From assembly GCF_029623955.1 (NCBI RefSeq), contig NZ_JARSBP010000002.1, forward strand, positions 372,001 through 436,000: 64,000 bases of DNA. Reading direction: 5' to 3'. The DNA is from Mycobacterium sp. 236(2023). Its GTDB lineage: Bacteria > Actinomycetota > Actinomycetes > Mycobacteriales > Mycobacteriaceae. A program made the position numbers and the translations under genes. The notes under the pieces are model-generated. The model did no database searches, was not told the origin of the DNA, and saw only the letters and a program-made list of their open reading frames with translations. This document shows positions 1-8,703 of this stretch, in pieces. Position 1 is the first letter of the stretch. Each line of letters starts with the position of its first letter.

Positions 1-1
1 C

Positions 2-748
2 TTGGCGGCTGGAGTCGACCGTGTTTTGCCTTTCATCAATGACGGTGTCGTTTTGTGTAGTGCCCACGGTGCGCACACAACGGCCACGGCCGAACTCGCC
101 TTGACTCTGATACTGGCGGCGAGCCGCGGTGTGCCCGGCTACCTCGGGGATCAAGCTGCTCGGAGGTGGGAGCCGGTGACGTCCCCGGGGCTGGCCGATA
201 AGAAGGTGATCGTCGTCGGCCACGGCTCCATCGGAGCCGCAATCGCGACGCGATTGCGCTGCTTCGAGGCCGATGTGGTTCCCGTCGCGCGGACCGCCAG
301 GTCAGGTGTCAGCGCGATGGCAGACCTACCGAAACTGTTGCCCGACGCGGATGTCGTCGTTCTTGCCGTCCCGTTGAACGACGAGACGCGCGGGCTGGTG
401 GATTCCACGTTTCTGAGCCATCTGCTACGAGACACTCTGCTAGTCAACGTTTCCCGCGGTGGCGTCGTGGTGACCGACGATCTCGTCGAGGCGCTTTACG
501 ACCATCGGCTCTCGGCCGCGTTGGACGTGACAGACCCTGAACCGCTCCCGAGCGACCATCCCCTGTGGGGTGCGCCCAACCTGATTCTGACCCCGCATGT
601 CGGTGCGAAGTCGGATGCTCAATCACCCCGGATTCAGCAGTTCATCGCCGATCAGGTGACGCGTTTTGCAAGAGGACAAGGTCTTCGGAACGTCGTGGAG
701 AGGAGAATCCCGGCAATCCGGCGCACCGGCGACGCTGAGCAGCTGTGA
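2..748 (+). CDS. D-isomer-specific 2-hydroxyacid dehydrogenase, 5' end outside window
   Basis: NAD(P)-dependent oxidoreductase of the D-2-hydroxyacid dehydrogenase family, expected to interconvert a 2-hydroxy acid and a 2-oxo acid in the cytosol. The 248 visible residues hold the Rossmann motif GHGSIG (visible residues 73-78) and the family catalytic triad: Arg in NVSRGG (152), Glu in DPEPLP (180) and His in LTPHVG (199). The reading frame is open to the window edge and the usual N-terminal part of the substrate domain is missing. The TTG at base 2 is therefore unlikely to be the true start. It ends 11 bases before a convergent permease gene. Family assignment is firm; the substrate cannot be told from sequence. 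Confidence 0.85.
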   Translation: MAAGVDRVLPFINDGVVLCSAHGAHTTATAELALTLILAASRGVPGYLGDQAARRWEPVTSPGLADKKVIVVGHGSIGAAIATRLRCFEADVVPVARTARSGVSAMADLPKLLPDADVVVLAVPLNDETRGLVDSTFLSHLLRDTLLVNVSRGGVVVTDDLVEALYDHRLSAALDVTDPEPLPSDHPLWGAPNLILTPHVGAKSDAQSPRIQQFIADQVTRFARGQGLRNVVERRIPAIRRTGDAEQL

Positions 749-759
749 ACGCGCCGATA

Positions 760-2115
760 TCACGGGGTTTCTTCCAGATCGAGGACCGGGGTGGGACGCG
801 TGAAGCCCCGCGTTACGCCGAGCAGCCAGACGAAACCGATGGCCAGCCAGATCAACCCGATCACCAACGTCATCCCGGACAGACTGGTCCACAGCCACAC
901 CGTCAGCAGGAAGCCGATCGCCGGCGCGATGAGGTTCAGCACGATGTTGCTGCGATCCTTCAGGTCGATGAAGTAGTGCTTGATCACCGACAGGTTCACC
1001 ACCGAGAATGCCACCAGCGCACCGAAACTGACCAGCGATGCCAGCGTGGCCAGATCGATGACGATCGCCAGCAGCGAGATCACGCTGACCACGAGAATGG
1101 CGTACACCGGGGTGCTGTACTTCGCCGAGACGTGTCCGAAGACCTTGCGGGGCAGGATACCGTCGCGGCCCATCGCGAACAGGATGCGTGCCACCGACGC
1201 CTGTGAGGTCAGTGCCGAACCGGTAGCTCCTGCGACGTACGCGGCGGTGAAGAGGGCGTTAAGGAAGGTGCCGCCCGCGGCCACCATGACGTCGAGTGAA
1301 CCGGAGTCGACGTCGGCGAACTCGTTGGACGGGAACACCAGCTGCGACACGTAGGACAGCAGGATGAAGATGATGCCGGACACGATGGTCGCGATCAGGA
1401 TCGCCTGCGGGACCGTGCGTCTGGCGTCCTTGGCCTCCTCCGACAGCGTGGACACCGCGTCGAAGCCCAGGAACGACAGACACAGGATCGCGGCTCCCGC
1501 GAGCACTGGGCTCAGGCCGCCGGCCGAGCCGTCACCGGTGAACGGTGCCAGGAAGTCGACCGAGCCGTAGCCCGCGATCTTTCCGACGGACAGGGCGATG
1601 AAAACGACGATGAAGATCGCCTGGATCGCGATGATGAGGAAGTTGGCGCGCGCCACCGACACGATGCCGACGATGTTGAGCACGGTGACGATCGCGATCG
1701 TCACGATCACGATGACCCACTCGGGCAGCGCGGGCACCGCCGCATTCAGATAGAGCCCGATGACGAGGTAGTTCAGCATCGGCAGGAACAGGTAGTCCAA
1801 CATCAGCGACCAGCCGGCCAGGAACCCCACCGGTGCGCCGAATGTCTTCTGCGTGTAGGTGTACGCCGAACCGGCCACCGGGATCGCCGCGGCCATGCGC
1901 GCATACGACAGGGCGGTGAAGATCATCGCGACGAGGGTGACGATGTACGCCAACGGCAGCCGTCCACCGGAGGTTTCGGTGACGATGCCGTACGTCGTGA
2001 AGACCGTCAGCGGCACCATGTAGACGAGGCCGAACAACACCAGGGACGGCAGTCCCAGTGCCCGCTTGAGGCTGCCCTCGTCGGTGTCTGGCAGGAAACC
2101 CGATCTTTCAGTCAT
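760..2115 (-). CDS. APC-family amino acid/amine permease
   Basis: Integral membrane transporter of the amino acid-polyamine-organocation superfamily, 451 residues, with about 12 hydrophobic segments. The N-terminal run after GSLKRALGLPSL and the following TM segment are typical of APC permeases of the YfnA/GABA-permease type. I chose the ATG at 2115 (MTERSGFLPD) because upstream in-frame residues lie inside the neighbouring amidohydrolase gene and look like shadow sequence. It lies 10 bases downstream of the amidohydrolase on the same strand and probably forms an operon with it and the nitrilase. By context it imports the amine or amide substrate of those enzymes. That substrate role is inference. 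Confidence 0.85.
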   Translation of the reverse strand: MTERSGFLPDTDEGSLKRALGLPSLVLFGLVYMVPLTVFTTYGIVTETSGGRLPLAYIVTLVAMIFTALSYARMAAAIPVAGSAYTYTQKTFGAPVGFLAGWSLMLDYLFLPMLNYLVIGLYLNAAVPALPEWVIVIVTIAIVTVLNIVGIVSVARANFLIIAIQAIFIVVFIALSVGKIAGYGSVDFLAPFTGDGSAGGLSPVLAGAAILCLSFLGFDAVSTLSEEAKDARRTVPQAILIATIVSGIIFILLSYVSQLVFPSNEFADVDSGSLDVMVAAGGTFLNALFTAAYVAGATGSALTSQASVARILFAMGRDGILPRKVFGHVSAKYSTPVYAILVVSVISLLAIVIDLATLASLVSFGALVAFSVVNLSVIKHYFIDLKDRSNIVLNLIAPAIGFLLTVWLWTSLSGMTLVIGLIWLAIGFVWLLGVTRGFTRPTPVLDLEETP

Positions 2116-2125
2116 CGTTGACCTT

Positions 2126-3724
2126 TCACTCCGCCGTGAAGACTGCCGTACCACGTAGATACGTCGCCTTGATGCCCACCGACGGAAGGTCCAGCGGTGG
2201 TGTGGTGCGCGGGTCGCGCTCAAGCCAGACCATGTCGGCGCTGGCTCCGGGTGCCAGGACACCCCAGATATGTTCGGCGAAGCCCTGTTTGGCCACGCCC
2301 TCGGTGTACGCGGACAGCGCCCGCTCGATCGGCAGCACCTCGTGTGGGGTCCAGCCGCCCGCCGGCTCACCCTCAGCGGTGCGCCGCGACGTCGCGACGG
2401 CGATCCCGTCCAGCGGGGCGCCCGACGAGACCGGCCAGTCCGACCCGAAGCCCAGCGGCGCCCCCGACGTGTCCAGGGTGTTGATCGGGTACTGCTTGTC
2501 GGCGCGTTCGGCCCCCAGTCGCGGGATCGTCAGGACCGTCATCAGCGCGTCGAGCTGCGCCCACAGCGGCTGCATGTTCGGAATCACCCCGAGCGCGGCG
2601 AAACGGGCCAGGTCGGTGTCGTCGACGAGCTGGCAGTGCGCGATGACCGGGCGGCGGTCCCGCGAGGGATTCTGCGCCACAACGTATTCGATCGCGTCGA
2701 GAGCCTGGCGCACCGCGGCGTCACCGATCGCATGGATGTGAATCTGGAAGCCGAGTTCGTCCACTTGGCGGGCGGCCTCGGCCAGCGCGTCACCCTCCCA
2801 GTTCCGCATGCCGTGGGAGTGCATGCCCGAGCAGTACGGTTGCAACAGTGCGCCGGTCTCGTTCTCGACGACACCGTCGGCGAAGAACTTCACCGTGTTC
2901 GCGGTCAGCAGCGGATTGCCCGCCTCCTCGACGAGACGGCGCTGCTCGGTGAACTGCGTGATCTGGTTGTCGAAGTGGCGCGGGTCGGCGTACAGCGCAA
3001 GGTTGAAGCGCATGCGGAGCGCGTCGCGGCGTGCAGCATCGACATAGGTCGCGACGTCGGCGGGTTCCACCCAGGCGTCCTGCACCCACGTCACACCGCG
3101 GGCCAGGTAGTAGTCGGCCGCCGTGCCCAGCGCGTCGATGCGCACCTGCTCGTCGCGGGGCGGCATCACATTCATGACGAGATCGACTGCGCCCCATTCA
3201 CGTAACGTGCCGAGAACGGAGCCGTCCTCGCGGTGCGGGATCTCGCCAAGCACCGGGTCCGGGGTGTCGGGCGTGATCCCCGCCCGTTCCAGCGCAACGG
3301 AGTTGCACCACACCGTGTGGTAATCCCAGGCCCGCAGCACCACCGGCCGGTCCGGCACGGCGGCGTCCAGCCAGCGCGCGTCGAAAAGCCCGCCCTCGGC
3401 CAGGCTTCCGTCATATGACGCTCCGACGATCCACTCCTCGTCGGGGTTCTCGTCGGCGAAACGTTTGACGGCGAGCACGATCTCGTCGACCGTGGTGGCC
3501 TGGCGCACCGCGGGGCCGACGGCCTCCAGCCCGCCGTAGAGCGGGTGGGCATGGCCGTCTCCGAACGACGGCATCAAGAATCCGCCGTCGAGATCCACCG
3601 TCACCGCGTCACGCCCGCGGGCGTCATCGCCGGTCGCGACGACGAGGCCGTCGACGACAAGGAGCGCGTCCGTCACCTCACGTCCCGTCCAGATGGCGCC
3701 GCCGGTGAACAGCGTCGCGCTCAC
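2126..3724 (-). CDS. YtcJ-like amidohydrolase (Amidohydro_3 family)
   Basis: Metal-dependent amidohydrolase of 532 residues, the usual length for the YtcJ/exoenzyme-regulatory AepA-like group. Visible metal and active-site motifs in order: GHAHP (His58, His60), the KFFADG lysine region, HIHAIGD, IAHCQ and GSDWPVS near the C-terminus. The start is GTG at 3724, which overlaps the stop of the nitrilase gene by four bases (GTGA), so translation is coupled. Such enzymes cleave C-N bonds in N-acyl amines, amides or cyclic compounds. With the coupled nitrilase and permease it probably belongs to one catabolic pathway for a small nitrogenous compound. The exact substrate is unknown. Confidence 0.88.
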   Translation of the reverse strand: MSATLFTGGAIWTGREVTDALLVVDGLVVATGDDARGRDAVTVDLDGGFLMPSFGDGHAHPLYGGLEAVGPAVRQATTVDEIVLAVKRFADENPDEEWIVGASYDGSLAEGGLFDARWLDAAVPDRPVVLRAWDYHTVWCNSVALERAGITPDTPDPVLGEIPHREDGSVLGTLREWGAVDLVMNVMPPRDEQVRIDALGTAADYYLARGVTWVQDAWVEPADVATYVDAARRDALRMRFNLALYADPRHFDNQITQFTEQRRLVEEAGNPLLTANTVKFFADGVVENETGALLQPYCSGMHSHGMRNWEGDALAEAARQVDELGFQIHIHAIGDAAVRQALDAIEYVVAQNPSRDRRPVIAHCQLVDDTDLARFAALGVIPNMQPLWAQLDALMTVLTIPRLGAERADKQYPINTLDTSGAPLGFGSDWPVSSGAPLDGIAVATSRRTAEGEPAGGWTPHEVLPIERALSAYTEGVAKQGFAEHIWGVLAPGASADMVWLERDPRTTPPLDLPSVGIKATYLRGTAVFTAE

Positions 3725-4701
3725 TTGACCACCGCCGTCGCCTCGTGCCCGTTGCCGTACGGTGATTGCGGCTCAACGGGTTTCGACAGAGCTCCGTAGG
3801 TGTCGGGCCGCCGCGTCAACAGGAACGGGAACAACTCCAGCCAGTCGCGGCGCTGGTCGAGGTCGAGATCGGCGACGAGCACGGCCTCCTCGTCGCGCGG
3901 TGCCTGAACCAGTACGCGGCCGTAAGGGTCCGAGATGAACGAGGAGCCGTAGAACGACAGCGAGCCCTCGTCGCCGACCCGGTTCGGGACAATCATGAAC
4001 AGGCCGCTGCTGATGCCGTTGGCAACGATGACCTGCTGCCACAGCGGCCGGGTATCGAAATCGGGGAACACCGGCTCCGAGCCGATGGCCGTCGGGTAGA
4101 CGACAATCTCGGCGCCGCCCAGCGAATAACTGCGTGCCACCTCGGGGAACCACTCGTCCCAGCACGTGGGCATACCGATGCGGGCACCGAGGCCTGCGGG
4201 GTCGTAGACGGGATAGGGATCATCGGCAGGGCCTGCGCGGAAGTAGGTGTCCTCGTAGTAGCCGGCCGAGATCGGAATGTGCAGCTTGTGGGTCTTGGCG
4301 ACCAATTCCCCTGCGGGAGAGACGAGTATCGCGGTGTTCAGGCCCAGGCCGTCGGCTCCCGGCGCGCGCTGGTACAGCGAGGCGTGCACGAAGATGCCGT
4401 TCGCGGTGGCGGCCTCGGCGGCCAGCGTGAACGTCGGGCCGCTGGTCAGGTCCTCGGCCAAGGCGTCCGCGTTCTCGCCGCCCGGCTCGTCGGCTGGGTA
4501 CCGCAGAAGCGTGATCTCGGGCAGGAATACCGCCGTCGCACCTTCGGCGGCGGCACGGTCGATTCCGGACCGCAGCACCGTCGCCAACTCACCTGCGTCG
4601 GGACGCCACCGGTGCTGGACCAGACCGACGCGCAGCGGCTCCCGTGACGACTCGGTCGTGCGCGACAGCGGTGGCGCGACCGGGGCGGTGAGAACGATCA
4701 T
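3721..4701 (-). CDS. Carbon-nitrogen hydrolase (nitrilase superfamily, carbamoylputrescine amidase-like)
   Basis: Cytosolic nitrilase-superfamily amidohydrolase. The Glu-Lys-Cys triad is visible as Glu62 in FLPEI, Lys139 in THKLHIP and Cys180 in MPTCWDEWFPE. The CWDEWFPE and KLHIPISAGYYE contexts match N-carbamoylputrescine amidase/beta-ureidopropionase-like branches. I start it at the ATG at 4701 because AGGAG sits five bases before it; an in-frame TTG lies at 4722 but inside the operator. First gene of a run with the amidohydrolase (4-nt overlap) and the APC permease. It diverges from a TetR gene across a palindromic operator, so it is likely repressed by that TetR. The substrate is inferred only as an amide or carbamoyl amine. 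Confidence 0.87.
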   Translation of the reverse strand: MIVLTAPVAPPLSRTTESSREPLRVGLVQHRWRPDAGELATVLRSGIDRAAAEGATAVFLPEITLLRYPADEPGGENADALAEDLTSGPTFTLAAEAATANGIFVHASLYQRAPGADGLGLNTAILVSPAGELVAKTHKLHIPISAGYYEDTYFRAGPADDPYPVYDPAGLGARIGMPTCWDEWFPEVARSYSLGGAEIVVYPTAIGSEPVFPDFDTRPLWQQVIVANGISSGLFMIVPNRVGDEGSLSFYGSSFISDPYGRVLVQAPRDEEAVLVADLDLDQRRDWLELFPFLLTRRPDTYGALSKPVEPQSPYGNGHEATAVVK

Positions 4702-4711
4702 CCTGCTCCTA

Positions 4712-4730
4712 AAACGAATCAAGTTCGTTT
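4712..4730. promoter_or_regulatory. Palindromic operator between nitrilase and TetR genes
   Basis: Perfect inverted repeat with 7-bp arms AAACGAA and TTCGTTT separated by 5 bases. It sits in the 69-bp intergenic region of the divergent nitrilase and TetR genes, 10 bases upstream of the nitrilase ATG. Size, symmetry and position fit a TetR-family operator controlling both transcripts. Binding is inferred. Confidence 0.6.
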
Positions 4731-4770
4731 ATTGTGAACTCCGTCACCGGACACCGCAAGAGGAGATCCG

Positions 4771-5370
4771 ATGGGACGACCACCGAAGCCGATCCTGTCT
4801 GTCGACGTCATCGCCGGGGCCGCGCTCGACCTCGTCCGCACCACGGGCGGATTCACGATGCCCGGCGTCGCGCGCAAGCTCCGGGTGCAGCCGTCATCGC
4901 TCTACAACCATGTGTCCGGTCGCGCCGCGATCGTCGAACTCCTTCGGGAACGCGCCATGTCGGAGGTGCACCTGCCCGACGACGATCCCGGCCGGCCGTG
5001 GCGAGACGTCGTCGCCGACATCGCGCGGTCCTATCGGTCCAGCTTCGCGCGGTATCCGACCCTGATCCCCCTGCTGACCGAGTTCGCCGTCAACAGCCCG
5101 CAGGCCTTCACGATGTACAACGCGCTGGCGATCACGCTGCACCGAGCCGGATTCAGCCCTGCTGACACCCTGCGCTCGATCACCTTGGTGGACAACTACG
5201 TTCTGGGCGCCGCGCTTGATGTCGCCGCGCCCGATGAACCCTGGCGATCCGGGACCGAGGTCGGTCCCGAGTTGGCCGCCGCCCTGGCCACGGGAGCGCC
5301 GAAACCGGCCAGGGCAGACGACGCGTTCGAATACGGCTTGGCAGTGTTGCTGCGCGGTTTGGCGCCGTAG
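4771..5370 (+). CDS. TetR-family transcriptional regulator
   Basis: DNA-binding regulator of 199 residues. The N-terminal helix-turn-helix spans about residues 10-55 (IAGAALDLVR, then TMPGVARKLRVQPSSLYNHV), and the C-terminal ligand domain is divergent, as usual. The ATG at 4771 is preceded by AGAGGAG at the right distance. It is transcribed away from the nitrilase-amidohydrolase-permease run, with a 19-bp palindrome between them, which suggests local ligand-responsive repression of that catabolic operon and of itself. It ends three bases before the convergent SDR gene. Confidence 0.88.
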   Translation: MGRPPKPILSVDVIAGAALDLVRTTGGFTMPGVARKLRVQPSSLYNHVSGRAAIVELLRERAMSEVHLPDDDPGRPWRDVVADIARSYRSSFARYPTLIPLLTEFAVNSPQAFTMYNALAITLHRAGFSPADTLRSITLVDNYVLGAALDVAAPDEPWRSGTEVGPELAAALATGAPKPARADDAFEYGLAVLLRGLAP

Positions 5371-5373
5371 CGG

Positions 5374-6135
5374 TCAGAACTGGACGCCTCGGGTCAGCGC
5401 CCCGTCGACGACGAGGTTGGTGCCGGTGATGAAGCTGGCCGCCGCACTCGACAGGAACACCACGGCGTTGGCCACCTCCTGCGGCGTCGCCATCCGGCCC
5501 GTCGGGTTCAGCGCGAGTGCCTGGGCGAACAACTCGGGGTTGTTCTCCTCGATCGACGGCCACACGCCGCCGGGGAAGTAGGTGTTGCCGGGGCTGACGC
5601 TGTTGGCGCGCACACCCTTTCCGGCGAGCTGGTAGGCGAGCCCCTGGGTGTAGTGGATGATCGCGGCCTTCATCGTGCCGTACGGGCCTGCGGCGAAATC
5701 GACCTCGCGACCGGAGACGCTCGAGATCGACACGATCGACCCGGCACCGCTCGCCAACAGATGCGGCAGCGCCGCGTCGACGAGGCTGACCGTGCCCATC
5801 AGGTCGACCTCGAACGTGGTGCGCCAGTTCTCCGGAGTCTCCGGAATCGCCAGCGCGCTCACGTTGGCCACCACACCGTCGAGCCCGCCCAACGCCTGCG
5901 CGGTGGCTTCGACCCACGCGCCGACAGCGGCCGCGTCGCCGACGTCGACCGCGGTGCCGACGGCCGTCGCACCGCCTGACGTCAGCTCGGCCTGCGCCTC
6001 GCCCACGAGCTCCGGGGTGCGGGCGCAGAACGCGACCGATGCCCCCTCGGCGAGCAACCCTTCGACGACGGCACGGCCGATACCGCGGGTGCCTCCGGTG
6101 ACGGCGAAGCGTTTACCAGTGAGTCCAAGATCCAT
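5374..6135 (-). CDS. SDR-family NAD(P)-dependent oxidoreductase
   Basis: Classical short-chain dehydrogenase/reductase of 253 residues. The cofactor motif TGGTRGIG is at 13-20. The NNAG position is changed to NVSA (91-94). The catalytic Ser139, Tyr152 and Lys156 are present in SISSVSG and PYGTMKAA. The C-terminal GTNLVVDGALTRG is the usual cofactor/substrate edge of this family. It starts 27 bases downstream of the fprA stop on the same strand and may be cotranscribed with it. Substrate unknown. Start ATG at 6135 with GAGG about eight bases upstream. Confidence 0.88.
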   Translation of the reverse strand: MDLGLTGKRFAVTGGTRGIGRAVVEGLLAEGASVAFCARTPELVGEAQAELTSGGATAVGTAVDVGDAAAVGAWVEATAQALGGLDGVVANVSALAIPETPENWRTTFEVDLMGTVSLVDAALPHLLASGAGSIVSISSVSGREVDFAAGPYGTMKAAIIHYTQGLAYQLAGKGVRANSVSPGNTYFPGGVWPSIEENNPELFAQALALNPTGRMATPQEVANAVVFLSSAAASFITGTNLVVDGALTRGVQF

Positions 6136-6162
6136 GGGGCCATCCTCGTCCGAGAACGGCCG

Positions 6163-7521
6163 TCATGCACGCGCAACAATCGGCGCGCGGCCGGCGCGCA
6201 GCATCGCCTCCCGCGGAACGACCTTGACGCGCTCGCGGTCCTGCACCTCGCCGAGCGAGATCTCGTGCGCGTCGAGCCGTTCCCAGTCGTCCCACGTTGT
6301 GTAGTCGACACCGGCGGCCGACAGATGATCGAGGATGCCGTCCGGATCGGTGACCTCCGGGGTCCGCAGACCCGGCAGATCGGCGATCAGGCTCGACACT
6401 GTCTCGGCGGCATCGGATTTCGTGTGTCCGATCAGGCCGATCGGCCCGCGTTTGATCCATCCGGTGACATAGGTGCCGGACATCTCCACGCCGTCGCATT
6501 CCAGCACCCGGCCCGCGGCGTTGGGGACGACACCCTCGAAGTGGTCGAACGGTAGGTCGGCCAGATGCGACGACAGATACCCGACGGCGCGGTACACCGC
6601 CTCGACCGGCCAATCGGTGAAATCGCCTGTACCACGGACATTCCCGTCACCGGTCAACTCGGTACGTTCGGTCCGGAACCCCTCGACCCGGTCCGTGCCC
6701 AGGATCGCGACGGGCGCCTGACACAGGTGGATGTGGATGCGGTGCGGTGCGCCCGTGGGCTCACGCTCCATGTACTTGAGCATCGTGTCGACGACGAGGC
6801 GGGTCGACTTGCTCTTCGTGACGGCGGCCTGACTCGCCTCGTCGAGCTCGAATCCCTCCGGGTGCACGATGACATCGATGCTGGGGGAGTGCGACAACTC
6901 GCGGAACTCCATCGGCGTGAACTTGATCTGCGCCGGACCGCGCCGGGCGAAGACGTGAATGTCGCTGGCCTGGTTGGCTTTCAGGCCCTGATACACGTTG
7001 TCGGGGATCTCGGTGACCAATTGTTCGTCGGCCGGTTTGGCGAGTACGCGCGCGACGTCGAGCGCGACGTTGCCCGCCCCGATCACGGCGACGCTCTTCG
7101 CGGTCAGCGGCCAGTCGCGCGGGACGTCGGGATGCCCGTCGTACCAGGACACGAAATCGGCGGCGCCGAAACTTCCGGGCAGGTCGACGCCCGGGATGTC
7201 GAGCGCCCGGTCGGCGCGGGCACCGGTCGAGAAGATCACCGCGTCGTAATGGCGCCGCAGATCCCCGAGCGCGATGGCGGTGCCGTAGTGGACATTGCCG
7301 ATGAACCGGATCGGGTCCTTGGACAAGACCCGGCGCAGGGCCTTGATGATCTCCTTGATGCGGGGATGATCGGGGGCGACGCCGTAGCGCACCAGTCCGT
7401 ACGGCGTGGGCAGACGGTCGAAGACATCGACGGTGGCGCCCTCGTGCTCGTCGCTGAGAATGTCGGCGGCATAGATGCCAGCCGGACCTGCACCGACGAC
7501 GGCGACTCGGATCTTTCGCAT
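6163..7521 (-). CDS. fprA: NADPH-ferredoxin reductase FprA (adrenodoxin reductase type)
   Basis: FAD flavoprotein of 452 residues that transfers electrons between NADPH and ferredoxin, for example to feed cytochromes P450 or iron-sulfur assembly. The FAD motif GAGPAG is at 10-15, followed by the TPYGLVRYGVAPDHP signature of adrenodoxin-reductase-type enzymes. The NADP motif VIGAGNVALDVARVL is near 150, and a C-terminal GWIKRGPIGLIGHTK segment is present. This architecture and length match mycobacterial FprA (Rv3106). The ATG at 7521 is preceded by GGAAGG. A near-consensus IdeR iron box lies 18 bases upstream of the start codon, so iron-dependent repression is likely. Confidence 0.93.
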   Translation of the reverse strand: MRKIRVAVVGAGPAGIYAADILSDEHEGATVDVFDRLPTPYGLVRYGVAPDHPRIKEIIKALRRVLSKDPIRFIGNVHYGTAIALGDLRRHYDAVIFSTGARADRALDIPGVDLPGSFGAADFVSWYDGHPDVPRDWPLTAKSVAVIGAGNVALDVARVLAKPADEQLVTEIPDNVYQGLKANQASDIHVFARRGPAQIKFTPMEFRELSHSPSIDVIVHPEGFELDEASQAAVTKSKSTRLVVDTMLKYMEREPTGAPHRIHIHLCQAPVAILGTDRVEGFRTERTELTGDGNVRGTGDFTDWPVEAVYRAVGYLSSHLADLPFDHFEGVVPNAAGRVLECDGVEMSGTYVTGWIKRGPIGLIGHTKSDAAETVSSLIADLPGLRTPEVTDPDGILDHLSAAGVDYTTWDDWERLDAHEISLGEVQDRERVKVVPREAMLRAGRAPIVARA

Positions 7522-7538
7522 ACACCTTCCCTATCTTC

Positions 7539-7557
7539 TTAGGTAAGGCAAGCCTAA
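7539..7557. promoter_or_regulatory. IdeR/DtxR-type iron box upstream of fprA
   Basis: The 19-mer TTAGGTAAGGCAAGCCTAA matches the IdeR consensus TTAGGTTAGGCTAACCTAA at 16 of 19 positions and keeps the dyad. It ends about 17 bases from the fprA start codon, in its probable promoter. IdeR bound to iron would be expected to repress fprA. Regulation itself is inferred. Confidence 0.75.
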
Positions 7558-7616
7558 GTAGGTTGTGTCGAGGCGCAAGGCCTCCCTCACGAGATCCGGG
7601 TCACATCTGACGCTGG

Positions 7617-8630
7617 TCAATAGCTGATCGACCCCAAAGTCCTTGCCGCTGAGCGCATCTCAGCGTGCACCCCGCCGTACGCAGGCGCGGGCGGCAGCAG
7701 CCGCTTGTCGATCTTGGTCACCGCGCTGTAGTTGGTATCGACGACGTTGGCGATCGGTGACAGCGAAATCTGCGTGAGCAGCTGATAGGCGTCGAGACGG
7801 TCGAGCCCGTACAACTCGCCCAGCCAGCCGATCATCTCGACCTGGCCGGCCCGCCACGCCTCCTCCATGGGCCGTCCCGAACCAATGCACATCAGGTGGG
7901 TGTCCGTCTCCAGCCGCGGCCACGCCGAGTTGCCACCTTTGATCAGCTCGACGATCGCCGTCACGTGCATCGCGCCTTCGACCGCGCAACCACACGACTC
8001 ACCCTCGCCCTGGCGGTAATGGCCGTCGCCCAGGGAGAACAGGGCGCCCGGAACGTTCACCCGCAGATAACACGTTGCGCCCGCTGCCATCTCGGGGGTG
8101 TCCATGTTGCCGCCGAAGATGTCGGGCACCAGCGCGGTGCGAACCTCGCGGCGGTCCGGTGCCACGCCCACTGTGCCGAGCATCGGGTTGGCCGGCAGGG
8201 CGACACTGAAGTCGCTGCCCTGCGCCGCGAACGCCACTGTCTTTGCGGCCGAATCGTATTCGTAGATCCAGGTGCGTTCGGGCAGGGGTTCCTGCAGCGT
8301 CGGGCTCACCGGCACGCTCGTCAGCCCACCGAAAAACGGGATCAGCGTCGACGCGCCCCAGCTGCGCGCCGGCGTCAGGTCGACCAGGTGGATGGCCAAC
8401 GTGTCACCGGGTTCGGCGCCCTCGACATAGAACGGGCCCGTCTGCGGGTTGAGGTCCCAGGTGTTCAGCGCCGCCGACGCGACGTCGTCGGTCGTCGTGA
8501 TCCGGCCGCCGTAGGCGTCCTCGGCCCACAGGGTCAGGACCGTCTGGGGTTTGATCCGCATCACCGGCTCCGCGCCGCCGAACGTGTACCGGTACTGGTC
8601 AGGCGTCGGGATGAAGGTGACGTGATCCAT
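7617..8630 (-). CDS. Acetamidase/formamidase family protein
   Basis: Amidase of the FmdA_AmdA family, 337 residues, hydrolysing short-chain amides such as formamide or acetamide to the acid plus ammonia. Family stretches are visible: the N-terminal LTLWAEDAYGGRI, GDTLAIHLVDL, FGGNMDTPEMAAGATCYLRVNVPGA and LGDGHYRQGEGE in the core, then SLSPIANVVD. I start at the ATG at 8630 (MDHVTF) with GAGG eight bases upstream. An in-frame start further up would run into the divergent gene. It is monocistronic by layout: fprA lies downstream across the iron-box region and a divergent flavin/F420-type gene is upstream. Confidence 0.9.
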   Translation of the reverse strand: MDHVTFIPTPDQYRYTFGGAEPVMRIKPQTVLTLWAEDAYGGRITTTDDVASAALNTWDLNPQTGPFYVEGAEPGDTLAIHLVDLTPARSWGASTLIPFFGGLTSVPVSPTLQEPLPERTWIYEYDSAAKTVAFAAQGSDFSVALPANPMLGTVGVAPDRREVRTALVPDIFGGNMDTPEMAAGATCYLRVNVPGALFSLGDGHYRQGEGESCGCAVEGAMHVTAIVELIKGGNSAWPRLETDTHLMCIGSGRPMEEAWRAGQVEMIGWLGELYGLDRLDAYQLLTQISLSPIANVVDTNYSAVTKIDKRLLPPAPAYGGVHAEMRSAARTLGSISY

Positions 8631-8703
8631 CCCGCCATCCTCGTCCCGTCGCCGCCCGCCCGCAGCCCGGAATGATATTTCGCGCAGAGGTCGTTCCACG
8701 GAC

